A stretch of DNA of 48,901 bases. Source: Lentisphaerota bacterium. GTDB taxonomy: Bacteria > Verrucomicrobiota > Lentisphaeria > Victivallales > Victivallaceae. The notes beneath the pieces are model-generated. The model had not been told where the DNA came from. It searched no databases and worked only from the letters and a program-made list of their open reading frames with translations. Both the position numbers and the translations under genes were made by a program. The DNA lies in assembly GCA_015061575.1 (NCBI GenBank), contig SUWF01000023.1:1-48901 (forward strand), in the 5' to 3' direction. Positions 34,543-43,784 of the stretch are shown here, piece after piece (within the stretch, counting starts at the first letter, position 1; each line of letters starts with the position of its first letter).

Positions 34543-35520
34543 TTAAATACTGGCCTTGATCAGGGCGTTTTCAATATCTTCCACGCTCAGAACGGTGTAA
34601 TCTTCCAGCTTTTCGTTAAACGGTATCGGCACATCTTTGGAACACGCCAGCACCGGCGGTGCATCCAGATAGTCGAACCCTTCGCCGGTGATGCGGCTGA
34701 TAACTTCCGAGCCGATCGAGCATACGCCCGGAGCTTCCTGCGCTACAACGACATGGCCGGTTTTGGCTACCGAAGATAGGATCGCTTCCATGTCCAGCGG
34801 TTTGAGCGTGCGCAGATCAATTACTTCCACATCCAGCTTGCCGGCCAGATTTTCGGCTGCCTGCATAGCTTTTACGCAAGCGTAGCCGTAAGTAAGGAGC
34901 GTAACATCTTTGCCTTCGCGCAAGAGTTTGCTTTTGCCGATTTCGATAGTGTATTCGCCTTCCGGCACCGGGCCTTCTTCGTAATAGACCTGACGACATT
35001 CCAGAAAGACGATCGGATCATCGGAACGGATGGCACTTTTCATCAAACCTTTGCCGTCTTCCGGCGTCGAAGGCATGACCACCCGGAAGCCCGGCAGATG
35101 GGCAAACCATGCTTCCAGCTGCTGCGAGTGCTGGGCTGCTTCCCGGGTACCGACACCGCAGGCGCAAAGCCGCAAAACTACCGGCATTTGCGGTTGATTG
35201 CCAAACATCAACCGGGCCTTGGCGATCTGGTCGGCAACCTGATCCATGGCTACATGGATAAAGTCGCCATACATGAATTCCACCACCGGACGCAAGCCGG
35301 CGGCCAATGCAGAACCGGCGGCCAGACCGGTGAAAGCACTTTCGGAAATCGGCGTGCCAACCACCCGGTCAGCCCCGAAACGTTCCAGCAATCCCATGGA
35401 TTCGTTCCAGACCCCGCCGTCAATATCAACGTCTTCGCCGATCAAATAGACCCGGGGATCACGTTCCATTTCTTCAGCAATAGCTTCTTTTACTGCATCA
35501 ATATAGGTAAGATTTTTCAT
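34543..35520 (-). CDS. 2-oxoacid/acetoin dehydrogenase E1 component, beta subunit
   Basis: A 325-aa transketolase-like beta subunit: [50 protein letters not shown]-like block with [28 protein letters not shown], and the C-terminal transketolase domain with [13 protein letters not shown] and VVVAQEAP. It forms an alpha2beta2 thiamine-diphosphate enzyme with the preceding gene. The ATG has a start overlapping closely (2-base gap) with the alpha gene. Sequence alone does not separate pyruvate, branched-chain and acetoin enzymes; the presence of an SDR and absence of E2 and E3 genes in the operon is unusual. Confidence 0.9.
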   Translation of the reverse strand: [325 protein letters not shown]

Positions 35521-35522
35521 GG

Positions 35523-36467
35523 TCAGACTCCAAAGTCAAGTTTGAATTGTTCCAGATCGGGCATGGGGGCAGCCAACGCTTTTTTCTGAGCGTTATCGAC
35601 GATTTGGCAGCACTCTTTATCCAGCGCAGCGAGCTTGGCGGCGGTGAATACTTTCGGGTATTTACCTTCCAGCATTTTCAGCGGATCATGTTCATTAACA
35701 TAATAGTCGCGGATGGATTTATCCCGGGTATCCCGGATGATCCCGCAATGCGGTTCGACCCGGTAGGTGCGCAGATCCAGCAGGAATGGCCCCTGGCCGG
35801 AACGGATATGTTCCACGGCAGTGCAGGCAGCTTTGTATACCGCCGTGACATCGTTGCCGTCGGCGGTTATGGCCGGAATGCCGTAAGCCGCTGCCAGCAG
35901 GGTGCGATCCTGATTGGCAGTGGAGTTGCCGGTCAAAGTGGTGGCTGCTACGGTGTTATTTTCGCAAACAGCCAGAAATGGCAGTTTTTTCAAAGCCGCC
36001 AGATTGAGTGTTTCGTGCAATGTGCCCTGATTGGCGGCGCCGTCACCGAAAAAGGTTGCTCCGACACCGTCGGTTTTCAGATACTTGTGCGCAAAAGCCG
36101 CCCCCAATGCCAGCGGTATACCGGCTCCGACGATGCCGTTGCTGCCGAGGAATCCTTTGGCCTGATTGAACATGTGCATGGAACCGCCGAACCCGCGCGA
36201 ACAGCCGGTGGCTTTGCCCAGCAGTTCGGCGTAAGCACCGTCAACATCGTGAGTTTTGCCGATGTAATGGCCGTGACTGCGGTGGGTGCTCAAAACTTTG
36301 TCATCGTCCCGCAAGGCGGCGCAAACGCCGACCGGAACCGCTTCCTGGCCGATGGAGAGGTGCAGTGCGCCTTTGATCCCGCCCGCCCGGTAAAGCTCTT
36401 TGGCACTTGACTCAAAATAGCGGATGATGCGCATCCACTTCCAGAATTCTGCAGCTTGTTTCTGCAT
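35523..36467 (-). CDS. 2-oxoacid/acetoin dehydrogenase E1 component, alpha subunit
   Basis: A 314-aa alpha subunit. The thiamine-diphosphate motif is GDGAANQGTLHETLNLAALKK ending in CENN; other family features are the substrate region STHRSHGHYIGKT, GGSMHMF, GIVGAGIPLALGAAFA and the phosphorylation-loop region YRVEPHCGIIRDTRDKSIRDYY. The ATG has GAAGGAG upstream. It begins the three-gene operon alpha-beta-SDR and is divergent from an AraC-type regulator gene, with 150 bases between them. Confidence 0.91.
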   Translation of the reverse strand: MQKQAAEFWKWMRIIRYFESSAKELYRAGGIKGALHLSIGQEAVPVGVCAALRDDDKVLSTHRSHGHYIGKTHDVDGAYAELLGKATGCSRGFGGSMHMFNQAKGFLGSNGIVGAGIPLALGAAFAHKYLKTDGVGATFFGDGAANQGTLHETLNLAALKKLPFLAVCENNTVAATTLTGNSTANQDRTLLAAAYGIPAITADGNDVTAVYKAACTAVEHIRSGQGPFLLDLRTYRVEPHCGIIRDTRDKSIRDYYVNEHDPLKMLEGKYPKVFTAAKLAALDKECCQIVDNAQKKALAAPMPDLEQFKLDFGV

Positions 36468-36539
36468 GGAAAAACTCCTTCGTGTTGGATTAACAGAAAG
36501 TATTTTTGCGATTTATCTATAATAATAACACAACTTTGC

Positions 36540-36568
36540 TTGAAATCAAACATTTTTTGTTGTATAAT
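36540..36568 (+). promoter_or_regulatory. promoter of the AraC-type gene
   Basis: TTGAAA (36540-36545), a 17-base spacer and a perfect TATAAT (36563-36568), the latter flanked by GTTGT and ACAAC in inverted order. It lies 50 bases before the TTG start at 36618. Confidence 0.65.
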
Positions 36569-36617
36569 AACAACATTATCATGGATATTATCAATATTTT
36601 GATGGAGATTTGTACTC

Positions 36618-37523
36618 TTGAACGTAGTAAAATATGACTGGCAGCTTTCGGAAGAGAGTCCCTTTGTCTACGATTGGCAGCAGTACCGGAGCGATTTCAG
36701 TTTTCCCGGCAATGACATGCACGGGGACTTGCATTTGCTGATCATGTTCAAAGGCCGCTTCCAAACCCGGATCGGCAGCAGCAGTTTTGATTATCAAGGC
36801 GGCGATCTGATTTTGATCGCCCCGTGGGAGATCCATGGCAGCTACACGGCAGCGGCCGGTACGGAACTTTTGTCGATCACCATTTTCTGTCGCAGTTTGC
36901 GCAGCGGTTTAGCCGCATTGGCACCGCAGCTGGATGCTTTGCTGCTGCTGCCGCCGGAAGAGCGTATGCAGCTGCTGCGGCAAAATGCTTGTGTGGACTC
37001 TGCGTGCAGCCACGCCCGGCGACTGCTGGACAGCAAAAAAGTCGTGGCCATGGCCGGAGAACAGCGTTTGGCGATCAACGGTTTTGAATTCAGCGCTGCT
37101 GAAAGGACCTTTGAATTTATCCGTATTCTGGAACTTTTTGCCGTAATTTTGCAGAATATCGGCTTTATTGAATCCAATGGCGGAAAACTTGATTGGGCGG
37201 AACATCTGACTGCAGCGCTGCAGTTGCTGGAATCCGGCAGTGTGGTGCCGCTTTCGGCGGGAAGGGCGGCGGCAGAGTGCAATTTAAGCTGCGGATATTT
37301 CAATATAATTTTCAAAAAACTTTACGGTATAAGCTTTTATACCTATGAACTTAAATATCGTCTGCGCCGGGCCGAAGCTGATTTGTGCAGCGGGCAGTAT
37401 TCAGTTAAGGAGATTGCCCAGCGGAACGGTTTTGCCGATACATCGCACTTTTCCAAAACCTTCAAAAAGTATTATTTTGCAGCGCCCAGTGATTACGCCG
37501 CCACCGCTGACGCTGTTAAATAA
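36618..37523 (+). CDS. AraC-family transcriptional regulator
   Basis: A 301-aa regulator: an N-terminal cupin-like sensor (about 1-90, with FSFPGNDMHGDLHLLIMFKG and GGDLILIAPWEIHG) and a C-terminal AraC/XylS DNA-binding domain with both helix-turn-helix motifs (AGRAAAECNLSCGYFNIIFKKLYGISFYTY and YSVKEIAQRNGFADTSHFSKTFKKYY). The start is TTG 36618; GGAGA lies nine bases upstream and the sensor domain begins right there, with no nearby ATG that keeps it. Divergent to the E1 alpha-beta-SDR operon, which it probably controls; the ligand is unknown. Confidence 0.87.
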   Translation: MNVVKYDWQLSEESPFVYDWQQYRSDFSFPGNDMHGDLHLLIMFKGRFQTRIGSSSFDYQGGDLILIAPWEIHGSYTAAAGTELLSITIFCRSLRSGLAALAPQLDALLLLPPEERMQLLRQNACVDSACSHARRLLDSKKVVAMAGEQRLAINGFEFSAAERTFEFIRILELFAVILQNIGFIESNGGKLDWAEHLTAALQLLESGSVVPLSAGRAAAECNLSCGYFNIIFKKLYGISFYTYELKYRLRRAEADLCSGQYSVKEIAQRNGFADTSHFSKTFKKYYFAAPSDYAATADAVK

Positions 37524-37535
37524 CGATATAAAAAA

Positions 37536-37563
37536 AGGTTCTTGCTGAAACCAGCAAGAACCT
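37536..37563. terminator. intrinsic terminator between convergent genes
   Basis: A perfect 12-bp stem (AGGTTCTTGCTG, loop AAAC, complement). On the minus strand it is followed by seven T, ending the pseudopilin transcript; it may also stop the AraC transcript. Confidence 0.9.
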
Positions 37564-37586
37564 GCAGAACAGTTGATTTTTTTCAG

Positions 37587-38288
37587 TTACAGTGCTTCTT
37601 GTTTATCGTCTTTGTAGTAATGGGTAATGGTCAAACCGGTACCCTGGGCTTTGCCTTTAAATGCCTGCGGAGTGAGGGCTTCCACATGGCCGTCCCCCAT
37701 GCCAAGATTGATCATGCCGTTGTGATTGGCACTGAATTCAGTACTGCGGATATTTACACACTCAGTGCCTTCATAAGCCGCTCCTTTAGGTCTGAAACCG
37801 TCGCCCAAAAGCGGGAAAACGCTGGGGTCGATAAAATTGTTGGGCTCCAGAGTATATACGCCGCCGGTGTTTTTGGCTTGACAGGTGGCGGTGGCGCCAT
37901 TGGGATTGAACGATGCCGGGTCGTAGAGAGTACCGAACCCATAGTAATAACGTTCATCACCAGAACTGATTTTAGCTTTGGTCAAGCTGGGATGCCGCTC
38001 CGGACAGTGGATGACGCCGCTTTCCGGGAGATATTGCAATTTAATGAGCGAACCAGTCCAATACAAATATTGATTTCCATAATAATTTCCGCCCATTGCA
38101 TAGATGTGATTGTTGTTATCATCTCCATACATCATGCGTGCCAGTACACAGTTTTTCAGGTTGGAAATACAAGTGCTGGCTCTGGCCCGGGCCCGGGCTG
38201 CCGACAACGCCGGCAGCAGCATGGCCGCCAGAATAGCGATGATTGCGATCACTACCAAGAGTTCGATCAAAGTGAAACGTCTTTTCAT
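37587..38288 (-). CDS. prepilin-type (type II pseudopilin) protein, Lentisphaerae class
   Basis: A 233-aa protein with leader MKRR, site F, and the helix [20 protein letters not shown], followed by [21 protein letters not shown] and a C-terminal beta part that includes a histidine/glycine block ([21 protein letters not shown]), as in its relatives. GGAG stands nine bases before the ATG. About 140 bases separate it from the symporter gene upstream, so it may be transcribed alone or with it. It is a different sequence from the pseudopilin at 32751 except in the leader helix, thus not a recent duplicate. Confidence 0.92.
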   Translation of the reverse strand: MKRRFTLIELLVVIAIIAILAAMLLPALSAARARARASTCISNLKNCVLARMMYGDDNNNHIYAMGGNYYGNQYLYWTGSLIKLQYLPESGVIHCPERHPSLTKAKISSGDERYYYGFGTLYDPASFNPNGATATCQAKNTGGVYTLEPNNFIDPSVFPLLGDGFRPKGAAYEGTECVNIRSTEFSANHNGMINLGMGDGHVEALTPQAFKGKAQGTGLTITHYYKDDKQEAL

Positions 38289-38325
38289 TTTTTACATCTC
38301 CTTGTTGTTTGAGTTCAGATTCACT

Positions 38326-40128
38326 TTATTTATCTGTTGCATTTTCTTTATCTTTTTTCAAGGCTTCGATTTCCTGACCCATGGTCGAAAGCGTCAACCC
38401 CTGATACTTTTTGCGCTCCTGTACCGGCATGAACCACAGCAGGATAAATGCTCCGATAAACGAGATCGGCAGCGAAAAGGCAAAGCTTTTTTCCAGCGGT
38501 ACATCTTTAACATATATATTGCTGAAAGTCGCCCACAAGAGCAGCGTCTGCCCCGCACCCAAAAAGGGCAGTGCCACATAACGGCAGACTTTGGCCCAAC
38601 GGTAACTGCGCAAGGTTTTGATCAAAGTCGGCAGCAGCAGCAATATACCTGCTGCGTAAAAAGGCAAGGCGTTGGTAAAGGCAAATTTATCGCCCCAGCC
38701 GAATCCGAGTGATGGATCCGCTTTCCACGCCAGCACGCTGCTGCGGCTCAAAGCGTACCAGACTTCGTTGGCCACGCTTTCGCCCAGACAGTACAGCGCA
38801 TAGCCCCAGATGAGCGCACTGCTGGCCCGGCGCGAAAGCACCGCAAAGATAAAGGCCGGAAAGACGATCACGCCTAAAAAGTTGAACAAAGTCTGTACTT
38901 CAGTTACCGACTGGTTCAGCCAGCGGGCCGAAAATTCCAGCGCAAACCCGAATCCCATGGAAAACAATCCGATGAGTGCAGTGGCCCACATGGTAACACG
39001 CACTTCGCCTTTTTGATCCAGATTGCGGTTGAAAAACTTCTGATGAAATTCCTTCATATAAAGTGTGGCCAGCGATTGGCTCACCCCGGCAACAGTACTG
39101 ATGATCGCCGCCAGCATCCCGGCAATAAACAATCCCGGCAGCGGCGTGGGCAGCGTTTGGGTAACAAAAGCAAACAACGCTTTATCGCCTTGTCCCTGGC
39201 CGGGCGAAAGTTCCGGATTCTGGAAGTAATAAGTAAAGACTGCCAGCCCGGAGAACCAGAGCAGCAAAGTAACCAGCGTATTGATCACACAGGCAAACAC
39301 GTTGGCTTTGAAGCCTTCACGCCAGTTGGCCGTGCTGAGCAGCCGCTGAATAGTGATCTGATCGCTGCATGCTTTGACCAGCGGACTGGTAAGCGTGCCC
39401 CAGAGCATGATCCAGAACATCAAACGGATGTAAGGAGTGACTTTGTAAAAATCCGGCTCGGTGAATTCTTTGGCACCCCGTCCCTGAGCAAACGCCGTGG
39501 TAATTGCGCCCCAGGCCCCGCCATCGATCTTGCAGCACATGACGATCAAAACGACCGCAAAAGTTCCGAACAGCACGAAGAACTGGAATATATCGCTCCA
39601 GATAACCGCTTTGCTGCCGCCGACGATCGTGTAAAGCAGCCCGATGCCGCCCACCAGAACCACGGTGAAAAATGGGTTCCAGTTATAGGTGACTTCAAAG
39701 ATCTTGGCCGTGGTGTAAAGCACCGAAGCCACAAACAATATCCGGAAATAAAACGCCACAAAGGCCACCGCCGCCCGGATCTTGGCATCGTAGCGGTATT
39801 CCAGATATTCATACGGGGTAAAACTGCCCAGCTGGAAGTAGAATCTTATAAAAATCAGATAGCACGGTATCCCCAGCAATGTAGCTATGGGCGACAGCAG
39901 GAAGTAGGTCAAACCGTAGTTGACGATCTCGCCGGGGATCATCACCAGCGTTACACTGCTTAACATGCTCATAACGCAGGATATACCCACGCTCAGATAC
40001 CCCATGCCGCGGCCGCCGAGCAGATAGCCCAGCGAGCTTTTGCGCTCTTTGGAAAAGTGGAACCCGATCCAGACCAGCACCAGGCAAAACAGTACGATAA
40101 CTGTATAATCAATAATAGGATATCTCAT
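38326..40128 (-). CDS. sodium:solute symporter (SSS family)
   Basis: A 600-aa inner-membrane transporter with about 13-14 hydrophobic segments. SSS features are visible: the N-terminal helix followed by GYLLGGRGMGYLSVGIS, the sodium-site helix VGGIGLLYTIVGGSKAVIWSDIFQF, and GLFIAGMLAAIISTVAGVSQSLATLY. It resembles the sugar-type branch (SGLT/NanT-like). The C terminus ends in a charged tail with a short coiled segment (EIEALKKDKENATDK). The ATG overlaps the stop of the GH10-like gene as ATGA, so import and hydrolysis genes are translationally coupled; a glycan breakdown product is the likely cargo. Confidence 0.9.
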   Translation of the reverse strand: MRYPIIDYTVIVLFCLVLVWIGFHFSKERKSSLGYLLGGRGMGYLSVGISCVMSMLSSVTLVMIPGEIVNYGLTYFLLSPIATLLGIPCYLIFIRFYFQLGSFTPYEYLEYRYDAKIRAAVAFVAFYFRILFVASVLYTTAKIFEVTYNWNPFFTVVLVGGIGLLYTIVGGSKAVIWSDIFQFFVLFGTFAVVLIVMCCKIDGGAWGAITTAFAQGRGAKEFTEPDFYKVTPYIRLMFWIMLWGTLTSPLVKACSDQITIQRLLSTANWREGFKANVFACVINTLVTLLLWFSGLAVFTYYFQNPELSPGQGQGDKALFAFVTQTLPTPLPGLFIAGMLAAIISTVAGVSQSLATLYMKEFHQKFFNRNLDQKGEVRVTMWATALIGLFSMGFGFALEFSARWLNQSVTEVQTLFNFLGVIVFPAFIFAVLSRRASSALIWGYALYCLGESVANEVWYALSRSSVLAWKADPSLGFGWGDKFAFTNALPFYAAGILLLLPTLIKTLRSYRWAKVCRYVALPFLGAGQTLLLWATFSNIYVKDVPLEKSFAFSLPISFIGAFILLWFMPVQERKKYQGLTLSTMGQEIEALKKDKENATDK

Positions 40129-42734
40129 TTTCTACCTGCTTTCAGACTTATTACACTGCCGGGTGTTTCCGGCGTGACAAAACTTCCGCCGTTTTTGATG
40201 ATGTTTTTCTGAGCGGCAGTAAAGTTTTTGCCGTAGGCTTTCAAAAAGTCTGCCGGCGTCATAAATTCATCGGCCCACCGCCAGAAGCCGGGATCTTTGT
40301 AATCCAGCGGAGCCATGGCGTGGTGGAACAATTGGCCGTCACAATAGAGTGCGGGCCGGTCTTCGAGCATTATAACCTGCCAGCAATGGAGCTGCTGATC
40401 GTTCAGCATCACCCCGATGGGCATGGAGTTGTAAACTTTTACGCCATCCCGGGCAAAGGTGTAGCCGGTAACATGTTTGCCGTCCGAAATGATCCAGTGC
40501 CGGGGTTTTACCGGATGCTTGGCCGTCATTTCGGCACCGAACCCGGCAGATGACTGCAGCATTTTGCCGGTGGTGTTGCTGTTGACAAACTGCAGATCTT
40601 CCGGGGCAGCCGGGTGATTTTCAGGATAAGTAAATTCCACTGCCAGATCCGCCAACGCCACCCCGCCGGGAATGGTGCCGCTTGCCGCACTCTTCCAGAC
40701 TGCCGAACCGGAGCCTTTGCCGGAGAGCGAACCGATGATAAAAGAGATGGTATTCATGATCCCGGTGGCCGGAGATTTGAAGTTTTTTATACAAGCTTCC
40801 GGCGTGGTGCATTTGGTCAGCTGCCGGGTACGGTACACTTCTTCATCGTCAATGCGGAAGATCAAATTTCTGGTCGAAATCACCAGCTGATATTTATGGA
40901 ACCGGGTAGTGTCGAGCTGATACTCAAAGCCGCTGTTGAGCAATTTTACCTTGTCTTTGCGCAAGGCTACAGTTTCGTAATATTTGCCGGTGGCGGCCCG
41001 GGCGCAAACGGCCAGATCGTCATCGGAATCGATTACTTTGCACTCAAAGACAAAGTTCATGGCTTCGCCGCGTTCGTTGTAGGCTATTGCCACGTTGGCA
41101 ATATCTTTATCGTGCTTGCCGCTGTCCTGGATCAGCAGCCCTTCGGGAGTGATCTTTTCAGCTTGCGGGTGTTCGCTGGCGAACCAGCGGTAGATGTAGC
41201 GTTTGAATTGGCCTTTCCAGAAAAGCGGGGCAAACAAGCCGGTGGCGTGGCTGACATCGATCCGGGGATCCACGGTCAATACCAGATCATTGACACCTTT
41301 TTTCAAAGCTCCGCGGGGGATGGAAAATGTTTCATAAGTGCTGTCAGACCCGGTACGTTTCCACTTTTTGCCGTTGCTGGAAATGGTGATGAGTTTGGAG
41401 CCTCCGCTTTTGCGGATCACGCCACGCACTTCCGGTGCATCGGGTTTTAAGAGCATATCAGGATCTTCGCCCAATTCCAGTTTCAGAACCGTTTTCATGC
41501 CCGGAACAATGTAGTAGGGCGAGGTCGGCAATATGATCGGCCGGGTCAGATAACTTTCTCCGCTGGCCAGATGCGAACTTGGGCCTTCCCACTGGAAAGG
41601 CGTCACAAAATAGCGTTTATCCAATCTTGCCAGCTGCGAGTTATCGCGTTTGACTACTGTAGAGAGTGCCCGTTTGCAAGGTATATCGCTGTAGAGCAAC
41701 CCTTCTGCTCCGGCAGTCCAGGCGGCGGCTGCTTTAGCGTAATAGGCACTGGGCACATTGCGGGGTAAAAAGGTATTTTGCTGCCGTTCTGCCGGGTAGG
41801 GGTATCCGGTTTGCGGCAAAAAGGTTATGCCATACTTTTTGGCCTGTGTTATAGCCTGACTCAAAGTGTTGAGCTGGAACATTTCCGGCTGGCTCCAAAT
41901 ATCGATCAAACCCTCTTTGATCCAGGCTTCGATATCCGCTCCCAGATCCCGGCAGTAGTCGAACGAATCCGGCAGCACCACCGAAATCAGGATCGCCCGG
42001 TTCCGTTTGCGCCCCATTTCATCGGCTTTTTTACGGATCTTGCGGATCAGATCGTTCATCATTTCCCGCTGTTCAGCAGTGGCCGGAACGCCACAGGATA
42101 CTTTTTTGAACAGCGGCAGATAGCGGGAAAAATCCAGGTCGATGCCGTCAATATCATACTTTTCCAGCACTTCGCTGATAACATTGTAATGCTGATCCCG
42201 GACTTTTTGCTGCTCATGATCCAAAGCGGTCCAAAAACCGTAATAGGTATCTTTTTCTTTTACGGATTTGCCGAACAGTACATCACGGTTGCCGCGTTTC
42301 CAGCTGCTCATCAAAGGTTTGGCTTCGGTGTGCCGCCAATCGTGGACATCGTTCATGCGGAACGAGGCAAAAACTTCCTGATCATTTTGACGGGCAAAAT
42401 CGATCATCATCTGCAGCACATCCACGCTTTTGAGGTACTTGCTGGTTTCTCCGGAAGGTATTCCGATGATTTGCTGAAATCCGGCATGACCGATGCAGTA
42501 AACGATCGTATCGACCATGCCGGGAGTAAATGCGGTGCGGCGGCGCAAAAATTCTTCCCGGGTAAAAGAGCCCCGGGAGTCGGCACCGTCATTGTTCAGT
42601 ACGATCTTCCGGACTTTTTGCGCTTTGGCCTTGCGCAAAAGCTGATAATCCTGTTCGCTGATATCTGCCCGGAGCTGGCCGGATACCAATACGCAACCGG
42701 CCAGCAGCAGTGAACAGCTCCAATGTTTCATCAT
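40125..42734 (-). CDS. exported GH10-like TIM-barrel protein, putative glycoside hydrolase
   Basis: An 869-aa exported protein. The N terminus MMKHWSCSLLLAGCVLVSGQ is a signal sequence with LAGC, a possible lipobox, though the hydrophobic stretch continues past it and a cut after LRA is also possible. Residues about 40-380 form a TIM-barrel like GHL10/family-10-like glycosidases: DTIVYCIGHAG, SFRMNDVHDW, YDIDGIDLDFSRYLP (acidic strand end) and ILISVVLPDS. After it come beta-sandwich regions (about 400-760). ATG 42734 is chosen, with GGGAG upstream; a further ATG at 42764 would put ten residues before the signal. The precise activity cannot be named. It overlaps the symporter gene by four bases. 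Confidence 0.72.
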   Translation of the reverse strand: MMKHWSCSLLLAGCVLVSGQLRADISEQDYQLLRKAKAQKVRKIVLNNDGADSRGSFTREEFLRRRTAFTPGMVDTIVYCIGHAGFQQIIGIPSGETSKYLKSVDVLQMMIDFARQNDQEVFASFRMNDVHDWRHTEAKPLMSSWKRGNRDVLFGKSVKEKDTYYGFWTALDHEQQKVRDQHYNVISEVLEKYDIDGIDLDFSRYLPLFKKVSCGVPATAEQREMMNDLIRKIRKKADEMGRKRNRAILISVVLPDSFDYCRDLGADIEAWIKEGLIDIWSQPEMFQLNTLSQAITQAKKYGITFLPQTGYPYPAERQQNTFLPRNVPSAYYAKAAAAWTAGAEGLLYSDIPCKRALSTVVKRDNSQLARLDKRYFVTPFQWEGPSSHLASGESYLTRPIILPTSPYYIVPGMKTVLKLELGEDPDMLLKPDAPEVRGVIRKSGGSKLITISSNGKKWKRTGSDSTYETFSIPRGALKKGVNDLVLTVDPRIDVSHATGLFAPLFWKGQFKRYIYRWFASEHPQAEKITPEGLLIQDSGKHDKDIANVAIAYNERGEAMNFVFECKVIDSDDDLAVCARAATGKYYETVALRKDKVKLLNSGFEYQLDTTRFHKYQLVISTRNLIFRIDDEEVYRTRQLTKCTTPEACIKNFKSPATGIMNTISFIIGSLSGKGSGSAVWKSAASGTIPGGVALADLAVEFTYPENHPAAPEDLQFVNSNTTGKMLQSSAGFGAEMTAKHPVKPRHWIISDGKHVTGYTFARDGVKVYNSMPIGVMLNDQQLHCWQVIMLEDRPALYCDGQLFHHAMAPLDYKDPGFWRWADEFMTPADFLKAYGKNFTAAQKNIIKNGGSFVTPETPGSVISLKAGRK

Positions 42735-42917
42735 CTTTCGATAATCTCCCATCTTTTTATTCATTATTTAGTCTAACTGAAAAAATATTCTTTTTCAAGT
42801 CGTTGAATTATTTAACGTTTATAATGAAAACAAAATAATTACGATTTTGCGATCTTTGGCGATTTTTAAGCCGCTGAATCGGGCTTAAAAAAGCATTTCA
42901 AGCTCAACAAAACGTTC

Positions 42918-43733
42918 TCATTTTTCGATTCGCCGATAGCGTTTGCGTAACTCTTTGGGCGTGATCCCGCAATTATTTTTGATCAATCCGCACAAATATG
43001 TGGCATTGCTTATGCCGCAAAGCTCGGCGATTTCTTTTATGCTCAACTCGGTGGTGGTCAACAGTTCAATGATGCGGCTGACTCTGCTCTGGATGCGGTA
43101 ATCCCGCGGCAGGATCCGGTAACAGTTGAAAAAACAGCGGCGGGCATAATCCCGGCTTACATTGATGTGATCACACAGATCTTCGATCGAACAATTCCAG
43201 GTATCGTTGTTGTCGATCAGGCGTTTAAGTTTTTCGGCCACGCCCAGATCATCTTCGGTATTGAAGGTTTTTTCCGACACAAAACGCAGCAGTATGCTGC
43301 TCAGCAGCAATTCGGCTTCCAGCTGCTCCCGGGGCAGGGCGCTTTGCATCTTGGAGTTTATTTCCGAAAATATCTTCCGGTACGTTGGTATTTCTGCCGG
43401 CGCCAGTTCCACAGCATAGGGCAGCGGCAGCGTGTGATTGTTGAACTTCCAGATGATCTTGCGCATCGCAAAATCGTAATATATCGGCGAAGGTTCGCGC
43501 AAAACCACCCACCAGTTTTCCCGCAATTCATTGTAATCGTAACTGCTGGTCATGCCCGGCAGATACAATCTCAACGACGGACTGTTGGGCATGGTAAGTT
43601 TGCGCCCGTCCGGCAATATGTATTGACTGTGCTTCAAACCGCTGACATAAAGCCCCACGCCAAATTCTTTGATTTTATGTTCACCTTTGAGCGGTTCGGT
43701 GTTGTATCCAGCCATGTAGACAGAATATTCCAT
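42918..43733 (-). CDS. AraC-family transcriptional regulator
   Basis: A 271-aa regulator with a beta-rich N-terminal sensing part (GVGLYVSGLKHSQYILPDGRKLTM, YLPGMTSSYDYNELRENWWVVL) and a C-terminal AraC domain: first helix-turn-helix IEDLCDHINVSRDYARRCFFNCYRILPRDYR, second IKEIAELCGISNATYLCGLIKNNCGITPKELRKRY. It lies between the aldolase gene (51 bases upstream) and the GH10-like gene (183 bases downstream) on the same strand and probably controls one or both, or the divergent GH3 gene. The ATG follows AGGAGGATC. Confidence 0.88.
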   Translation of the reverse strand: MEYSVYMAGYNTEPLKGEHKIKEFGVGLYVSGLKHSQYILPDGRKLTMPNSPSLRLYLPGMTSSYDYNELRENWWVVLREPSPIYYDFAMRKIIWKFNNHTLPLPYAVELAPAEIPTYRKIFSEINSKMQSALPREQLEAELLLSSILLRFVSEKTFNTEDDLGVAEKLKRLIDNNDTWNCSIEDLCDHINVSRDYARRCFFNCYRILPRDYRIQSRVSRIIELLTTTELSIKEIAELCGISNATYLCGLIKNNCGITPKELRKRYRRIEK

Positions 43734-43784
43734 TGTGATCCTCCTGGTTTTAGGAAATCATCTTTATTGCAGAAACTCCGGAAA

